This document shows positions 1-8,849 of a stretch of 8,971 bases of DNA, piece after piece. Origin of the DNA: Pseudomonadota bacterium (GTDB lineage: Bacteria > Pseudomonadota > Gammaproteobacteria > Xanthomonadales > Xanthomonadaceae); the NCBI GenBank assembly GCA_023388955.1, contig JAEWFH010000046.1, forward strand, positions 1 to 8,971, read 5' to 3'. Under the pieces are notes generated by a model. The model saw nothing but the letters and a program-made list of their open reading frames with translations, was not told where the DNA came from and did not search any database. The first letter of the stretch is position 1. The number at the start of each line of letters is the position of its first letter. The position numbers were made by a program, and so were the translations under genes.

Positions 1-1546
1 TTTCGCAGACCAGGCCGATCAGGTGGCGGTCATGGCTGACCAGCACGATCGCGCCGTCGAACAGCGCCAGGGCCTCGGCCAGCGCCTCGCGCATGTCCAG
101 GTCGAGGTGGTTGGTCGGCTCGTCCAGCAACAGCACGTTGGGCTGGCGCCAGGCGATCATCGCCAGCGCAAGCCGCGCCCGCTCGCCGCCGGAGAACACG
201 TCGACGTTCTCGAAGGCACGGTCGCCGGGGAAGTTCCAGCGGCCGAGGAAGTCGCGCAGCTGCTGGGTCGACACCCCGTCGCCGGCGATCTCCGCCAGGT
301 GATCGAGCGGGCTGGCCCCGGCGCGCAGCGACTCCACGGTGTGCTGGGCGAAGTAGCCGATGCGCAGGTCGGGGTGCGCCTTGCGCTCGCCCGACAGCAG
401 CGGCAGCTCGCCGACCAGGGATTTGACCAGGGTGGACTTGCCGGCGCCGTTGGGGCCCAGGAGTGCGAGGCGGTCGCCGGATTCCAGGGCGAAGGTGAGG
501 TCGGCGAGGATGGTGATGCTGCCCTCATCCGCCCTGCGCGCACCTTCTCCCGCAGGCGGGAGAAGGGAGGGCGCGGCGGGGTAGCCGCAGTGGGCGTCCA
601 CCAGGCCGAGCAGGCTGTGCGGCAGCTTCGCCGGCTCGGGGAAGCTGATCCGCAGGCTGCGCTCGACCCGCACCGCTTCGGTGCCGGCGAGCTTGGCCAG
701 CCGCTTGACCCGTGACTGGGCCTGTTTCGCCTTGCTGGCCTTGGCCTTGAAGCGGTCGATGAAGCTCTGCAGGTGGGCGCGTTCGGCCTGTTCCTTGTCG
801 TGGGCGATCTGCTGCTGGCGCAGGTGCTCGGCGCGTTGGCGCTCGAAGGCGGTGTAGTCGCCGGTGTACAGCCGCGCCTTGCCGTCGGCCAGGTGCAGGG
901 TGTGGGTGCTCACCCCATCCAGGAACTCGCGGTCGTGGCTGATCAGCAGCAGGGTGCCGGGATAGCGCAGCAGCCACTGCTCCAGCCACAGCACCGCGTC
1001 CAGGTCGAGGTGGTTGGTCGGCTCGTCCAGCAGCAGCAGGTCGGACGGGGTCATCAGCGCGCGGGCCAGGTTCAGCCGCACCCGCCAGCCGCCGGAGAAC
1101 GCCTTCACCGGCCTGTCGTGGGTGTCCGGGGCGAAGCCCAGGCCGTGCAGCAGCCGGCCGGCGCGGGCGCCGGCGTCGTAACCGCCCAGTTCCTCCAGCC
1201 GGGCATGGGCGGCGGCGACGGCCTCCCAGTCCTCACGGGCGGTCGCCTCGCGCTCGGCCTGGATCGCCGCGAACACCTCGGCGTCCCCCGACAGCACGAA
1301 GTCCGACGCGAGGTCGTCCAGGGCCGGGGTTTCCTGGGCCACGCTGGCAATGCGCACGCGGCCGGGCAGCTCGATGCCGCCGCGGTCGGAGTCGATCTCG
1401 CCCCGGATAGCGGCGAACAGGGAGGACTTGCCGGTGCCGTTGCGCCCCACCACGCCCACCCGCCAGCCGGCGTGCAGGGTGAGGTCGACGCCGGACAGGA
1501 GCAGCCGTTCGCCACGGCGCAGGGCGAAATCACGCAGGGAAATCAT
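1..1546 (-). CDS. yheS: ABC-F family ATPase YheS, 3' end outside the window
   Basis: This is a soluble ABC-F protein with two ATPase domains in one chain and no membrane segments; the family binds the ribosomal E site and affects translation. The visible 515 residues start MISLRDFALRRGERLLL. Domain 1 has Walker A GRNGTGKSS (K40), signature FSGGWRVRLNLA and Walker B LLLLDEPTNHLD. A charged linker rich in K, Q and R follows (DRFKAKASKAKQAQSR). Domain 2 has Walker A GPNGAGKST (K370), signature FSGGERARLALA and a second DEPTNHLD followed by SHDRH. Motif order and wording match E. coli YheS (637 residues, recalled) better than Uup or EttA. About 120 C-terminal residues are missing because the gene leaves the window. 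The start at 1546 matches the YheS N-terminus; no Shine-Dalgarno sequence stands at normal distance. The odd feature is about 19 extra residues after Y322 in domain 2, encoded by a REP-like repeat. The reading frame stays open through it, so the gene looks functional. Confidence 0.9.
   Translation of the reverse strand, partial: MISLRDFALRRGERLLLSGVDLTLHAGWRVGVVGRNGTGKSSLFAAIRGEIDSDRGGIELPGRVRIASVAQETPALDDLASDFVLSGDAEVFAAIQAEREATAREDWEAVAAAHARLEELGGYDAGARAGRLLHGLGFAPDTHDRPVKAFSGGWRVRLNLARALMTPSDLLLLDEPTNHLDLDAVLWLEQWLLRYPGTLLLISHDREFLDGVSTHTLHLADGKARLYTGDYTAFERQRAEHLRQQQIAHDKEQAERAHLQSFIDRFKAKASKAKQAQSRVKRLAKLAGTEAVRVERSLRISFPEPAKLPHSLLGLVDAHCGYPAAPSLLPPAGEGARRADEGSITILADLTFALESGDRLALLGPNGAGKSTLVKSLVGELPLLSGERKAHPDLRIGYFAQHTVESLRAGASPLDHLAEIAGDGVSTQQLRDFLGRWNFPGDRAFENVDVFSGGERARLALAMIAWRQPNVLLLDEPTNHLDLDMREALAEALALFDGAIVLVSHDRHLIGLVCE
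521..568 (+). repeat. REP-like palindrome inside yheS, in frame
   Basis: This 48-bp stretch matches 8802-8849 at about 44 of 48 positions by direct comparison. It contains the core palindrome ccttctcccgc, a two-base spacer and gcgggagaagg. Read on the minus strand in the yheS frame it encodes SLLPPAGEGARRADEG (residues 327-342), immediately before the beta strand that leads to the second Walker A motif. Peptides of this LPxAGEG type are typical translations of this repeat class. The insertion keeps the frame and creates no stop. Confidence 0.85.
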
Positions 1547-1552
1547 CCGCCC

Positions 1553-1558
1553 ATTGTA
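1553..1558 (-). promoter_or_regulatory. possible -10 box for yheS
   Basis: On the minus strand this reads TACAAT, five of six matches to the sigma-70 -10 consensus, and ends only six bases before the yheS ATG. Transcription from it would begin at or next to the start codon, giving a leaderless message. No -35 hexamer is visible at 16-18 bases; that position is taken by an all-G/C palindrome. The call is therefore tentative. Confidence 0.35.
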
Positions 1559-1560
1559 CG

Positions 1561-1578
1561 GGCCGGCCGCGGCCGGCC
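1561..1578. repeat. 18-bp perfect G/C palindrome in the yheS-ybaL divergent region
   Basis: The 18 bases ggccggccgcggccggcc equal their own reverse complement and consist only of G and C. They lie 15-32 bases upstream of the yheS start and 66-83 bases upstream of the ybaL start. The element could be an operator, a cruciform or hairpin site, or chance in GC-rich DNA. No known regulator site is recognised. Confidence 0.6.
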
Positions 1579-1633
1579 GCTGCGTTGTCCCTTGCACGGG
1601 GACCGGGGGCGGGCACATCCTGCAAGCACGTCC

Positions 1634-1638
1634 GGGAG
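1634..1638 (+). promoter_or_regulatory. Shine-Dalgarno sequence that fixes the ybaL start
   Basis: GGGAG lies five bases before the ATG at 1644. The reading frame stays open far upstream (to at least 1350, over the yheS 5' end), so this site together with the homologous N-terminus MPHDTSLITMLVGG decides the start. Confidence 0.7.
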
Positions 1639-1643
1639 CCCCG

Positions 1644-3317
1644 ATGCCGCACGACACCTCCCTCATCACCATGCTCGTCGGCGGCTTCGTGCTGGCCTTC
1701 GTGCTGGGTGCGCTGGCCCGGCGCGCGCACCTGTCGCCGCTGGTCGGCTACCTGGTGGCGGGCATCATCGCCGGCCCCTACACGCCCGGCTTCGTCGGCG
1801 ACCAGGAGCTGGCGCCGCAGCTGGCCGAGATCGGCGTGATCCTGCTGATGTTCGGCGTCGGCCTGCACTTTTCCTGGCGCGACCTGATGTCGGTGCGCCA
1901 CATCGCCCTGCCCGGCGCGCTGGCGCAGATCGCGGTGGCGACCACGCTGGGCTGGGGCATGGCCCGCTGGCTGGGCTGGTCCAATGGCGCCGGCATCGTG
2001 TTCGGCCTGTCGCTTTCCTGCGCCAGCACCGTGGTGCTGCTGCGGGCGCTGGAGGACCGGCGACTGGTGGAAACCAACCGCGGGCGGATCGCGGTCGGCT
2101 GGCTGATCGTCGAGGACATCGCCTGCGTGCTGGCGCTGGTGCTGATGCCGGCCCTGGCCGGCGCCGTCGGGGCGGAGGCCGGCGGCAGCCTGGGGCGCTC
2201 GCTGCTGCTGACCTTCGTCAAGGTCGGCGCGTTCATGGCGGTGGTTCTGCTGGTGGGCCGCAGGCTGGTGCCGTGGCTGCTGGAGCGGGTCGCGGGCACC
2301 GGCTCGCGCGAGCTGTTCACGCTGTGCGTGCTGGCCATTGCCCTGGGCGTGGCGTTCGGCTCGGCGGCGCTGTTCGACGTGTCCTTCGCCCTGGGCGCGT
2401 TCTTCGCCGGCATGCTGCTGGCCGAGTCGGAGTTCAGCCACCAGGCGGCCAGCGAGACGTTGCCGCTGCGCGATGCCTTCGCGGTGCTGTTCTTCGTCTC
2501 GGTGGGGATGCTGTTCGACCCTGCGATCCTGGTCGAGCACCCGTTCGAGGTGCTGTTCGCGTACCTGATCATCGTGGTCGGCAAGTCGGCGGCGGCCTAC
2601 GGCATCGTCCGCGCCTTCGGCAAGCCGCACTCCACCGCCCTGCTGATCTCCACCAGCCTGGCGCAGATCGGCGAGTTCTCCTTCATCCTCGCCGGGCTGG
2701 GCCTGTCGCTGGGGATCCTGGACAAGGAGGCGCAGGACCTGGTGCTGGCCGGCGCGCTGCTGTCGATCATGACCAACCCGCTGCTGTTCGCCTGGCTGGA
2801 CCGGCAGCAGCAGCACGCGGTCGAGCCGGACCCGCGCAACTACGTGGTCGACCCGCCGGTCCCGGAGGACCTGAGCGGGCACGTGATCCTGGTCGGCTTC
2901 GGCCGGGTCGGCAGCGAGCTGGGCCGCCTGCTGCACGACGCCGGCGTGCCGGTGGTGGTGGTCGACGGCGAGGACACGCTGATCGACCGCGCCCGCGCCA
3001 CCGGCATCCCCTCCATCCGAGGCAACGCGGTGCACCCGGCGGTGCTGGCCGAGGCCCTGCCCGAGCGCGCCCACACCGCCCTGCTGGCCATCCCCAACCC
3101 GCTGGAGGCCGGCGAGATCATCGCCCGCCTGCGCGAGCTGAATCCCTCGCTGACCATCGTCGCCCGCGCCCACTCCGACGGCGAGGTGAAGCACCTGCTC
3201 GAGCGCGGCGCCGACGCCGCGGTCATGGCCGAGCGCGAACTGGCCCATAGCCTGGCGGAAATGGTGCTGGCTACGCCGCCGTACCGCGGCGAACGGCATT
3301 TGCCGCCTGCGGCGTGA
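1644..3317 (+). CDS. ybaL: YbaL/Kef-type CPA2 cation:proton antiporter with RCK domain
   Basis: The predicted protein is 557 residues, against 558 for E. coli YbaL (recalled), and is similar over its whole length. Residues 1 to about 390 form a CPA2 inner-membrane antiporter domain of roughly twelve hydrophobic segments. Conserved stretches include HLSPLVGYLVAGIIAGP, LMFGVGLHFS, LIVEDI (E157, D158), DVSFALGAFFAG (D245) and FFVSVGMLFDP. Residues from about 412 form a cytoplasmic RCK/TrkA-N domain with the nucleotide-binding motif GFGRVG (418-423), expected to bind NAD(H) and gate transport. The family exchanges K+ or Na+ for H+; the ion is not determinable here. Unlike KefB/KefC, no ancillary flavoprotein gene (KefF/KefG) is adjacent, which favours YbaL. 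The gene appears monocistronic: it is divergent from yheS (97 bp apart) and convergent with clpB. No clear promoter is seen. Confidence 0.92.
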   Translation: MPHDTSLITMLVGGFVLAFVLGALARRAHLSPLVGYLVAGIIAGPYTPGFVGDQELAPQLAEIGVILLMFGVGLHFSWRDLMSVRHIALPGALAQIAVATTLGWGMARWLGWSNGAGIVFGLSLSCASTVVLLRALEDRRLVETNRGRIAVGWLIVEDIACVLALVLMPALAGAVGAEAGGSLGRSLLLTFVKVGAFMAVVLLVGRRLVPWLLERVAGTGSRELFTLCVLAIALGVAFGSAALFDVSFALGAFFAGMLLAESEFSHQAASETLPLRDAFAVLFFVSVGMLFDPAILVEHPFEVLFAYLIIVVGKSAAAYGIVRAFGKPHSTALLISTSLAQIGEFSFILAGLGLSLGILDKEAQDLVLAGALLSIMTNPLLFAWLDRQQQHAVEPDPRNYVVDPPVPEDLSGHVILVGFGRVGSELGRLLHDAGVPVVVVDGEDTLIDRARATGIPSIRGNAVHPAVLAEALPERAHTALLAIPNPLEAGEIIARLRELNPSLTIVARAHSDGEVKHLLERGADAAVMAERELAHSLAEMVLATPPYRGERHLPPAA

Positions 3318-3318
3318 G

Positions 3319-3423
3319 AGCGAGGAACGAGTGGAGAGGAACGAGGAACGAGTGAACGCGAAAGGCTCGTTTCTGCGGCCTTACCCGGGCTACGTCGGTG
3401 CTTTTACTCGTTCCTCGTTCCTC

Positions 3424-3440
<17 letters not shown>
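3319..3440. repeat. large imperfect inverted repeat between ybaL and clpB
   Basis: Bases 3334-3353 and 3406-3425 are perfectly complementary (20 bp). The same register continues outward to 3319/3440 with one mismatch in the outer block and one at 3333/3426, and inward to 3356/3403 with a G-T pair, giving about 38-bp arms around a 46-nt loop. Each arm is two tandem copies of a unit with a 21-base period; cgaggaacgagtg occurs exactly at 3321-3333 and 3342-3354. The left arm starts one base after the ybaL stop, and the right arm overlaps the last five codons of clpB, stop included. It may act as a bidirectional transcription end or RNA stabiliser. A T run (cttttact) follows the loop rather than the stem, so it is not a textbook intrinsic terminator. 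Confidence 0.88.
3373..3393 (-). repeat. GTAG-headed REP-like fragment in the hairpin loop
   Basis: On the minus strand the loop reads GTAG, then CCCGGG, then TAAGGCCGCAG. The layout resembles the head of GTAG-type REP sequences, such as the enterobacterial GTAGGCCGGATAAGGC class and Stenotrophomonas SMAG elements (recalled). The returning half of the expected stem is absent, so it would be a truncated copy. This assignment rests on resemblance only. Confidence 0.4.
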
Positions 3441-6018
<2,578 letters not shown>

Positions 6019-6025
6019 GGGACGG

Positions 6026-6031
6026 TCCTCT
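6026..6031 (-). promoter_or_regulatory. Shine-Dalgarno sequence that fixes the clpB start
   Basis: AGAGGA on the minus strand lies seven bases before the ATG at 6018. It supports MRMDKL as the start over upstream in-frame starts as far as 6555. Confidence 0.75.
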
Positions 6032-6068
6032 TCGGTTTCGGGCCGGAAGTTCGCCGGCAATGTTCTCC

Positions 6069-6097
6069 AGATGCGGGCTGAGGGGTTGTGAATCAAG
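6069..6097 (-). promoter_or_regulatory. clpB: sigma-32 (heat-shock) type promoter of clpB
   Basis: On the minus strand CTTGATT (6097-6091) is followed after 14 bases by CCGCATCT (6076-6069). Compared with the sigma-32 consensus CTTGAAA / CCCCATNT, the first box has five of seven matches and the second agrees at all but one position. The predicted transcript would start near 6062, leaving a leader of about 44 bases before clpB. ClpB genes in gammaproteobacteria are normally under RpoH, so position and orientation fit. Confidence 0.7.
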
Positions 6098-6166
6098 ATC
6101 TTTTGTGCCTCTGGCGGGAGCGGCTGTGTACGCGATCTTGTCGGTCGTGGCTGCACAGTGCTGCGC

Positions 6167-6913
6167 ATGGTTTTCGAGCACATTCTTCCGCCGCCGCCTG
6201 CCATCGAGGGGCGGTGCGCGCTGTTCCTGGACGTGGACGGGACGTTGCTGGAGTTCGCGGCGCATCCGGACGGGGTGCGGGTGCCGGGGGAGCTGCCGGA
6301 GGTGCTGGAAGCGCTGCATCGGCGGCTGGACGGGGCGGTGGCGCTGGTCAGTGGCCGGTCGGTGGACGGGCTGGATGCGTTGTTCCGGCCGTTGCGGTTG
6401 CCGGCGGCGGGGCTGCATGGGCTGGAGTTGCGCCCTGGCGGGGACGAGGGCCGGGCGGGGCCGGTGCCGGAGGCGCTCGCCCACGTGCTGGACCATGCGC
6501 GGGGGTTCGCGGCCTTGCGGCCGGGCACGGTGGTGGAGGACAAGGGCCGCAGCATCGCGCTGCACTGGCGCGCCGCGCCGGAGCATGCGGCGGAGCTGCG
6601 CGCGTTTGCCGGGGAGATGCTCGGGCGGCTGCCGGGCTACCGGCTCCAGCACGGCAACCAGGTGGTCGAGCTGCGGCCGGAGGGCGCGCACAAGGGCGAT
6701 GCGATCGCGGCGCTGGCCGGGCAACCGCCGTTCCAGGGCCGCGTCCCGGTGTTCGTCGGCGACGACCTGACCGACGAGCACGGCTTCGAGGCCGTCAACG
6801 GCCTCGGTGGCACCAGCGTGCTGGTCGGCGACCGCAGCCCGAGCGCGGCCCGTCATCGCCTCGCCGACACCGCCGCGGTGCTGGCCTGGTTGCGACAGGG
6901 AGCCGCGGCATGA
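6167..6913 (+). CDS. otsB: trehalose-6-phosphate phosphatase OtsB
   Basis: The 248-residue protein is a HAD-superfamily phosphatase of the OtsB type, which removes phosphate from trehalose 6-phosphate in the last step of trehalose synthesis. Motif I is FLDVDGTLLEF (nucleophile D22, acid/base D24), motif II LVSGRS (S62), the motif III lysine is in HKGDA (K176), and motif IV is VGDDLTDEHGFEAVN (D199, D200, D203). Length is normal for the family. The start is uncertain: ATG 6167 is chosen, but GTG 6158, three codons upstream, is possible, and neither has a strong Shine-Dalgarno sequence. The gene overlaps the GH15 gene downstream as ATGA, so the two are translated together. Its first two thirds favour G- and T-ending codons (ttg, cgg, ggg), while the last part uses the C-ending codons of its neighbours. 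No otsA is visible. Confidence 0.93.
   Translation: MVFEHILPPPPAIEGRCALFLDVDGTLLEFAAHPDGVRVPGELPEVLEALHRRLDGAVALVSGRSVDGLDALFRPLRLPAAGLHGLELRPGGDEGRAGPVPEALAHVLDHARGFAALRPGTVVEDKGRSIALHWRAAPEHAAELRAFAGEMLGRLPGYRLQHGNQVVELRPEGAHKGDAIAALAGQPPFQGRVPVFVGDDLTDEHGFEAVNGLGGTSVLVGDRSPSAARHRLADTAAVLAWLRQGAAA
6897..6902 (+). promoter_or_regulatory. Shine-Dalgarno sequence of the GH15 gene, inside otsB
   Basis: AGGGAG lies seven bases before the ATG at 6910, within the final codons of otsB. It fixes the GH15 start in a frame that is open back to 6088. Confidence 0.75.
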
Positions 6914-8688
6914 ACACACTCGATCTGGGCCTGGTCGGCAATGGCTCGGTGGCGATGCTGATCGACCGCCAGGCGCGGGTGAGCTGGGGCTGCATCCCGG
7001 CCTTCGACGGCGACCCGGCCTTCTGCGCCCTGATGCAGCCGACGCAACAGGAAGGCGGCGACTACGCCATCGAACTGGAGGACTTTCACCACGCCGAGCA
7101 GGCGTACGTGGAGAACACCGCCATCCTGCGCACCGTACTGCACGACGTGCACGGGGCCGCAGTGGAGATCACCGACTTCTGTCCGCGCTGGCGCCAGTAC
7201 GACCGCTGGTACCGGCCGGTCATGCTGCTGCGCCGGGTACGGCCGCTGGCGGGCACCCCGCGCATCCGCATCCGGGTGCGGCCGCTGGCCGACTGGGGCG
7301 CGACCCGGCCGGAGCGGACCTGGGGCAGCAACCACATCCGCTACCTGCATCCCGACTTCACCCTGCGCCTGACCACCGACGCACCGATCCGGCTGGTGCG
7401 CGAGGAGACCGCCTTCGTGCTCGAGCGCGAGCTGCACCTGGTGCTCGGGCCCGACGAGACCCTGACCCGGCCGGTCGACGACTTCGTGCGCCAGGCCGAG
7501 GAGCGCACCTGCGAGTACTGGCGCGAGTGGGTGCTCTCGCTGGCCCTGCCGCTGGAATGGCAGGAGGCGGTGATCCGCAGCGCCATCACCCTGAAGCTGT
7601 GCCAGTACCACGAGACCGGCGCGATCATCGCCGCGCCCACCACCTCGATCCCCGAGGCGCCCGGCACCCAGCGCAACTGGGACTACCGCTACTGCTGGCT
7701 GCGCGACGCCGCCTTCGTGGTCCGCGCGCTCAACCGCCTGGGCGCGACCCGCACCATGGAGGGCTACCTGGGCTACGTGTTCAACCTGGCCACCAACGAG
7801 GAAGGCGAGCTGCAGCCGCTGTACGGCATCGGCCTGGAGCACGAACTGACCGAGCAGGAGATGCCGGCGCTGGCCGGCTACCGTGGCATGGGCCCGGTGC
7901 GCGAGGGCAACCTGGCCTGGGTGCAGAAGCAGTACGACGTGTACGGCAGCGTGGTGCTCGCCTCCACCCAGCTGTTCTTCGACCGACGCCTGGCCCACCG
8001 CGGCGACCGGGCGACCTACGAGCGCCTGGAACACGTCGGCGAGCGCGCCTGGAACCTGTACGAGCGCCCGGACGCCGGCCTGTGGGAGTTCCGCGGCCGC
8101 ACCGGCGTGCACACCTATACCGCGGCGATGTGCTGGGCCGCCTGCGACCGCCTGGCCAGGATCGCGGTCCGCCTCAACCTCCCCGAGCGGGTGCAGCTGT
8201 GGCGTGGGCGCGCGGACGCCATGCACGCGCGGATCCTGGACGAAGGCTACAGCGAGGCGGCCGGGCACTTCGTGGCGACCTTCGGCGGCGACCAGCTCGA
8301 CGCCAGCCTGCTGTTGCTGGGCGACATCGGCTTCCTCGACCCGATGGACCCCCGGTACGTGGCCACCGTGGACGCGATCGGCCGCGACCTGCGCCGCGGC
8401 GACGGCCTGTTCCGCTACATCGCCCCCGACGACTTCGGCGTGCCCGAGACCAGCTTCACCATCTGCACCTTCTGGTACATCGAGGCCCTGGCCGCGACCG
8501 GACGCAAGGAAGAAGGCCGGCAACTGTTCGAACGCGTACTGGCCCGCCGCAACCACCTCGGCCTGCTGTCGGAGGACCTGGCCTTCGAGGACGGGGAGCA
8601 ATGGGGCAACTTCCCGCAGGCGTACTCGCACGTCGGGCTGATCATGGCCGCCTCGATGCTGAGCCGGCCGTGGCGGGATGCGATCTGA
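6910..8688 (+). CDS. GH15 family glycoside hydrolase (glucoamylase/trehalase-like)
   Basis: The 592-residue protein has the two-part layout of bacterial GH15 enzymes. The N-terminal beta-rich domain (about residues 1-220) starts LGLVGNGSVAMLIDRQARVSWGCIP. The C-terminal (alpha/alpha)6 catalytic domain carries RNWDYRYCWLRDAAF (255-269) and QYDVYGSVV. By motif comparison with fungal glucoamylase, E393 in GLWEFRG is the likely general acid and E563 in GEQWGNFPQAYSH the likely general base. No signal peptide is seen, so the enzyme is probably cytoplasmic. The family cleaves alpha-glucosidic bonds with inversion; members include glucoamylases, dextranases and mycobacterial-type trehalases. Coupling to otsB points to trehalose or a related alpha-glucoside, but the substrate is inferred. 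The start overlaps the otsB stop by four bases. Codon use is uniform and there is no frameshift. Confidence 0.9.
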   Translation: MNTLDLGLVGNGSVAMLIDRQARVSWGCIPAFDGDPAFCALMQPTQQEGGDYAIELEDFHHAEQAYVENTAILRTVLHDVHGAAVEITDFCPRWRQYDRWYRPVMLLRRVRPLAGTPRIRIRVRPLADWGATRPERTWGSNHIRYLHPDFTLRLTTDAPIRLVREETAFVLERELHLVLGPDETLTRPVDDFVRQAEERTCEYWREWVLSLALPLEWQEAVIRSAITLKLCQYHETGAIIAAPTTSIPEAPGTQRNWDYRYCWLRDAAFVVRALNRLGATRTMEGYLGYVFNLATNEEGELQPLYGIGLEHELTEQEMPALAGYRGMGPVREGNLAWVQKQYDVYGSVVLASTQLFFDRRLAHRGDRATYERLEHVGERAWNLYERPDAGLWEFRGRTGVHTYTAAMCWAACDRLARIAVRLNLPERVQLWRGRADAMHARILDEGYSEAAGHFVATFGGDQLDASLLLLGDIGFLDPMDPRYVATVDAIGRDLRRGDGLFRYIAPDDFGVPETSFTICTFWYIEALAATGRKEEGRQLFERVLARRNHLGLLSEDLAFEDGEQWGNFPQAYSHVGLIMAASMLSRPWRDAI

Positions 8689-8713
8689 GTCGCCCTTCTC
8701 CCGTTCTCTAACC

Positions 8714-8750
8714 CCCTCTCCCGCTTGCGGGAGAGGGCTGGGGTGAGGGG
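8714..8750 (-). repeat. REP-like element, ctctcccgc variant, reverse orientation
   Basis: The core is a perfect 11-bp inverted repeat, ccctctcccgc (8714-8724) and gcgggagaggg (8727-8737), around two bases. Read on the minus strand, the head is cccctcaccccag followed by the stem, parallel to the head-stem order of the element at 8802-8849. It lies 25 bp after the GH15 stop and may stabilise the 3' end of the otsB-GH15 message. Confidence 0.85.
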
Positions 8751-8801
8751 AGCTTTTGATCTTTGCTTTTGCTCTTGAGCAGAAAGGCAAGAACGAGAGC
8801 A

Positions 8802-8849
8802 GCCCCCATCCGCCCTTCGGGCACCTTCTCCCGCAAGCGGGAGAAGGGA
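8802..8849 (+). repeat. REP-like element, cttctcccgc variant, forward orientation
   Basis: This copy matches the element inside yheS (521-568) at about 44 of 48 positions. The stem is ccttctcccgc (8824-8834) and gcgggagaagg (8837-8847) around two bases, preceded by the head gcccccatccgcccttcgggca. With the inverted element at 8714-8750 it forms a head-to-head pair resembling a BIME, and the two stems could also pair with each other at about 22 of 24 positions. Confidence 0.85.

Noticed and set aside
1350..1643. An extended N-terminus for ybaL beginning near 1350
   Set aside because: The extension is antisense to the conserved start of yheS, lacks homology to the antiporter family, and the ATG at 1644 has a good Shine-Dalgarno sequence and the expected MPHDTSLIT start.
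773..3250. Long open frames on the opposite strand or in other frames of yheS, ybaL and clpB, some over 700 codons
   Set aside because: They are rich in R, A, G, P, Q and H with no recognisable motif, and lie over conserved genes. Long shadow frames are expected in DNA of about 70% GC.
6101..6160. A degenerate copy of a ggagcggct...gcgatc dispersed repeat upstream of otsB
   Set aside because: There is a loose resemblance to a family I recall, but no symmetrical arm and no second copy in the window.
6019..6555. A 1043-residue ClpB with a long N-terminal extension
   Set aside because: The extension is antisense to otsB and of low complexity. The start at 6018 gives the standard ClpB N-terminus and the same active-site numbering as E. 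coli.
6088..6909. An 866-residue N-terminally extended GH15 protein
   Set aside because: The upstream part is the shifted frame of otsB. The GH15 homology begins at 6910 with its own Shine-Dalgarno sequence.
8714..8737. REP stem as a Rho-independent terminator of the otsB-GH15 operon
   Set aside because: The stem is strong but no T run follows on either strand, so an intrinsic terminator cannot be supported.
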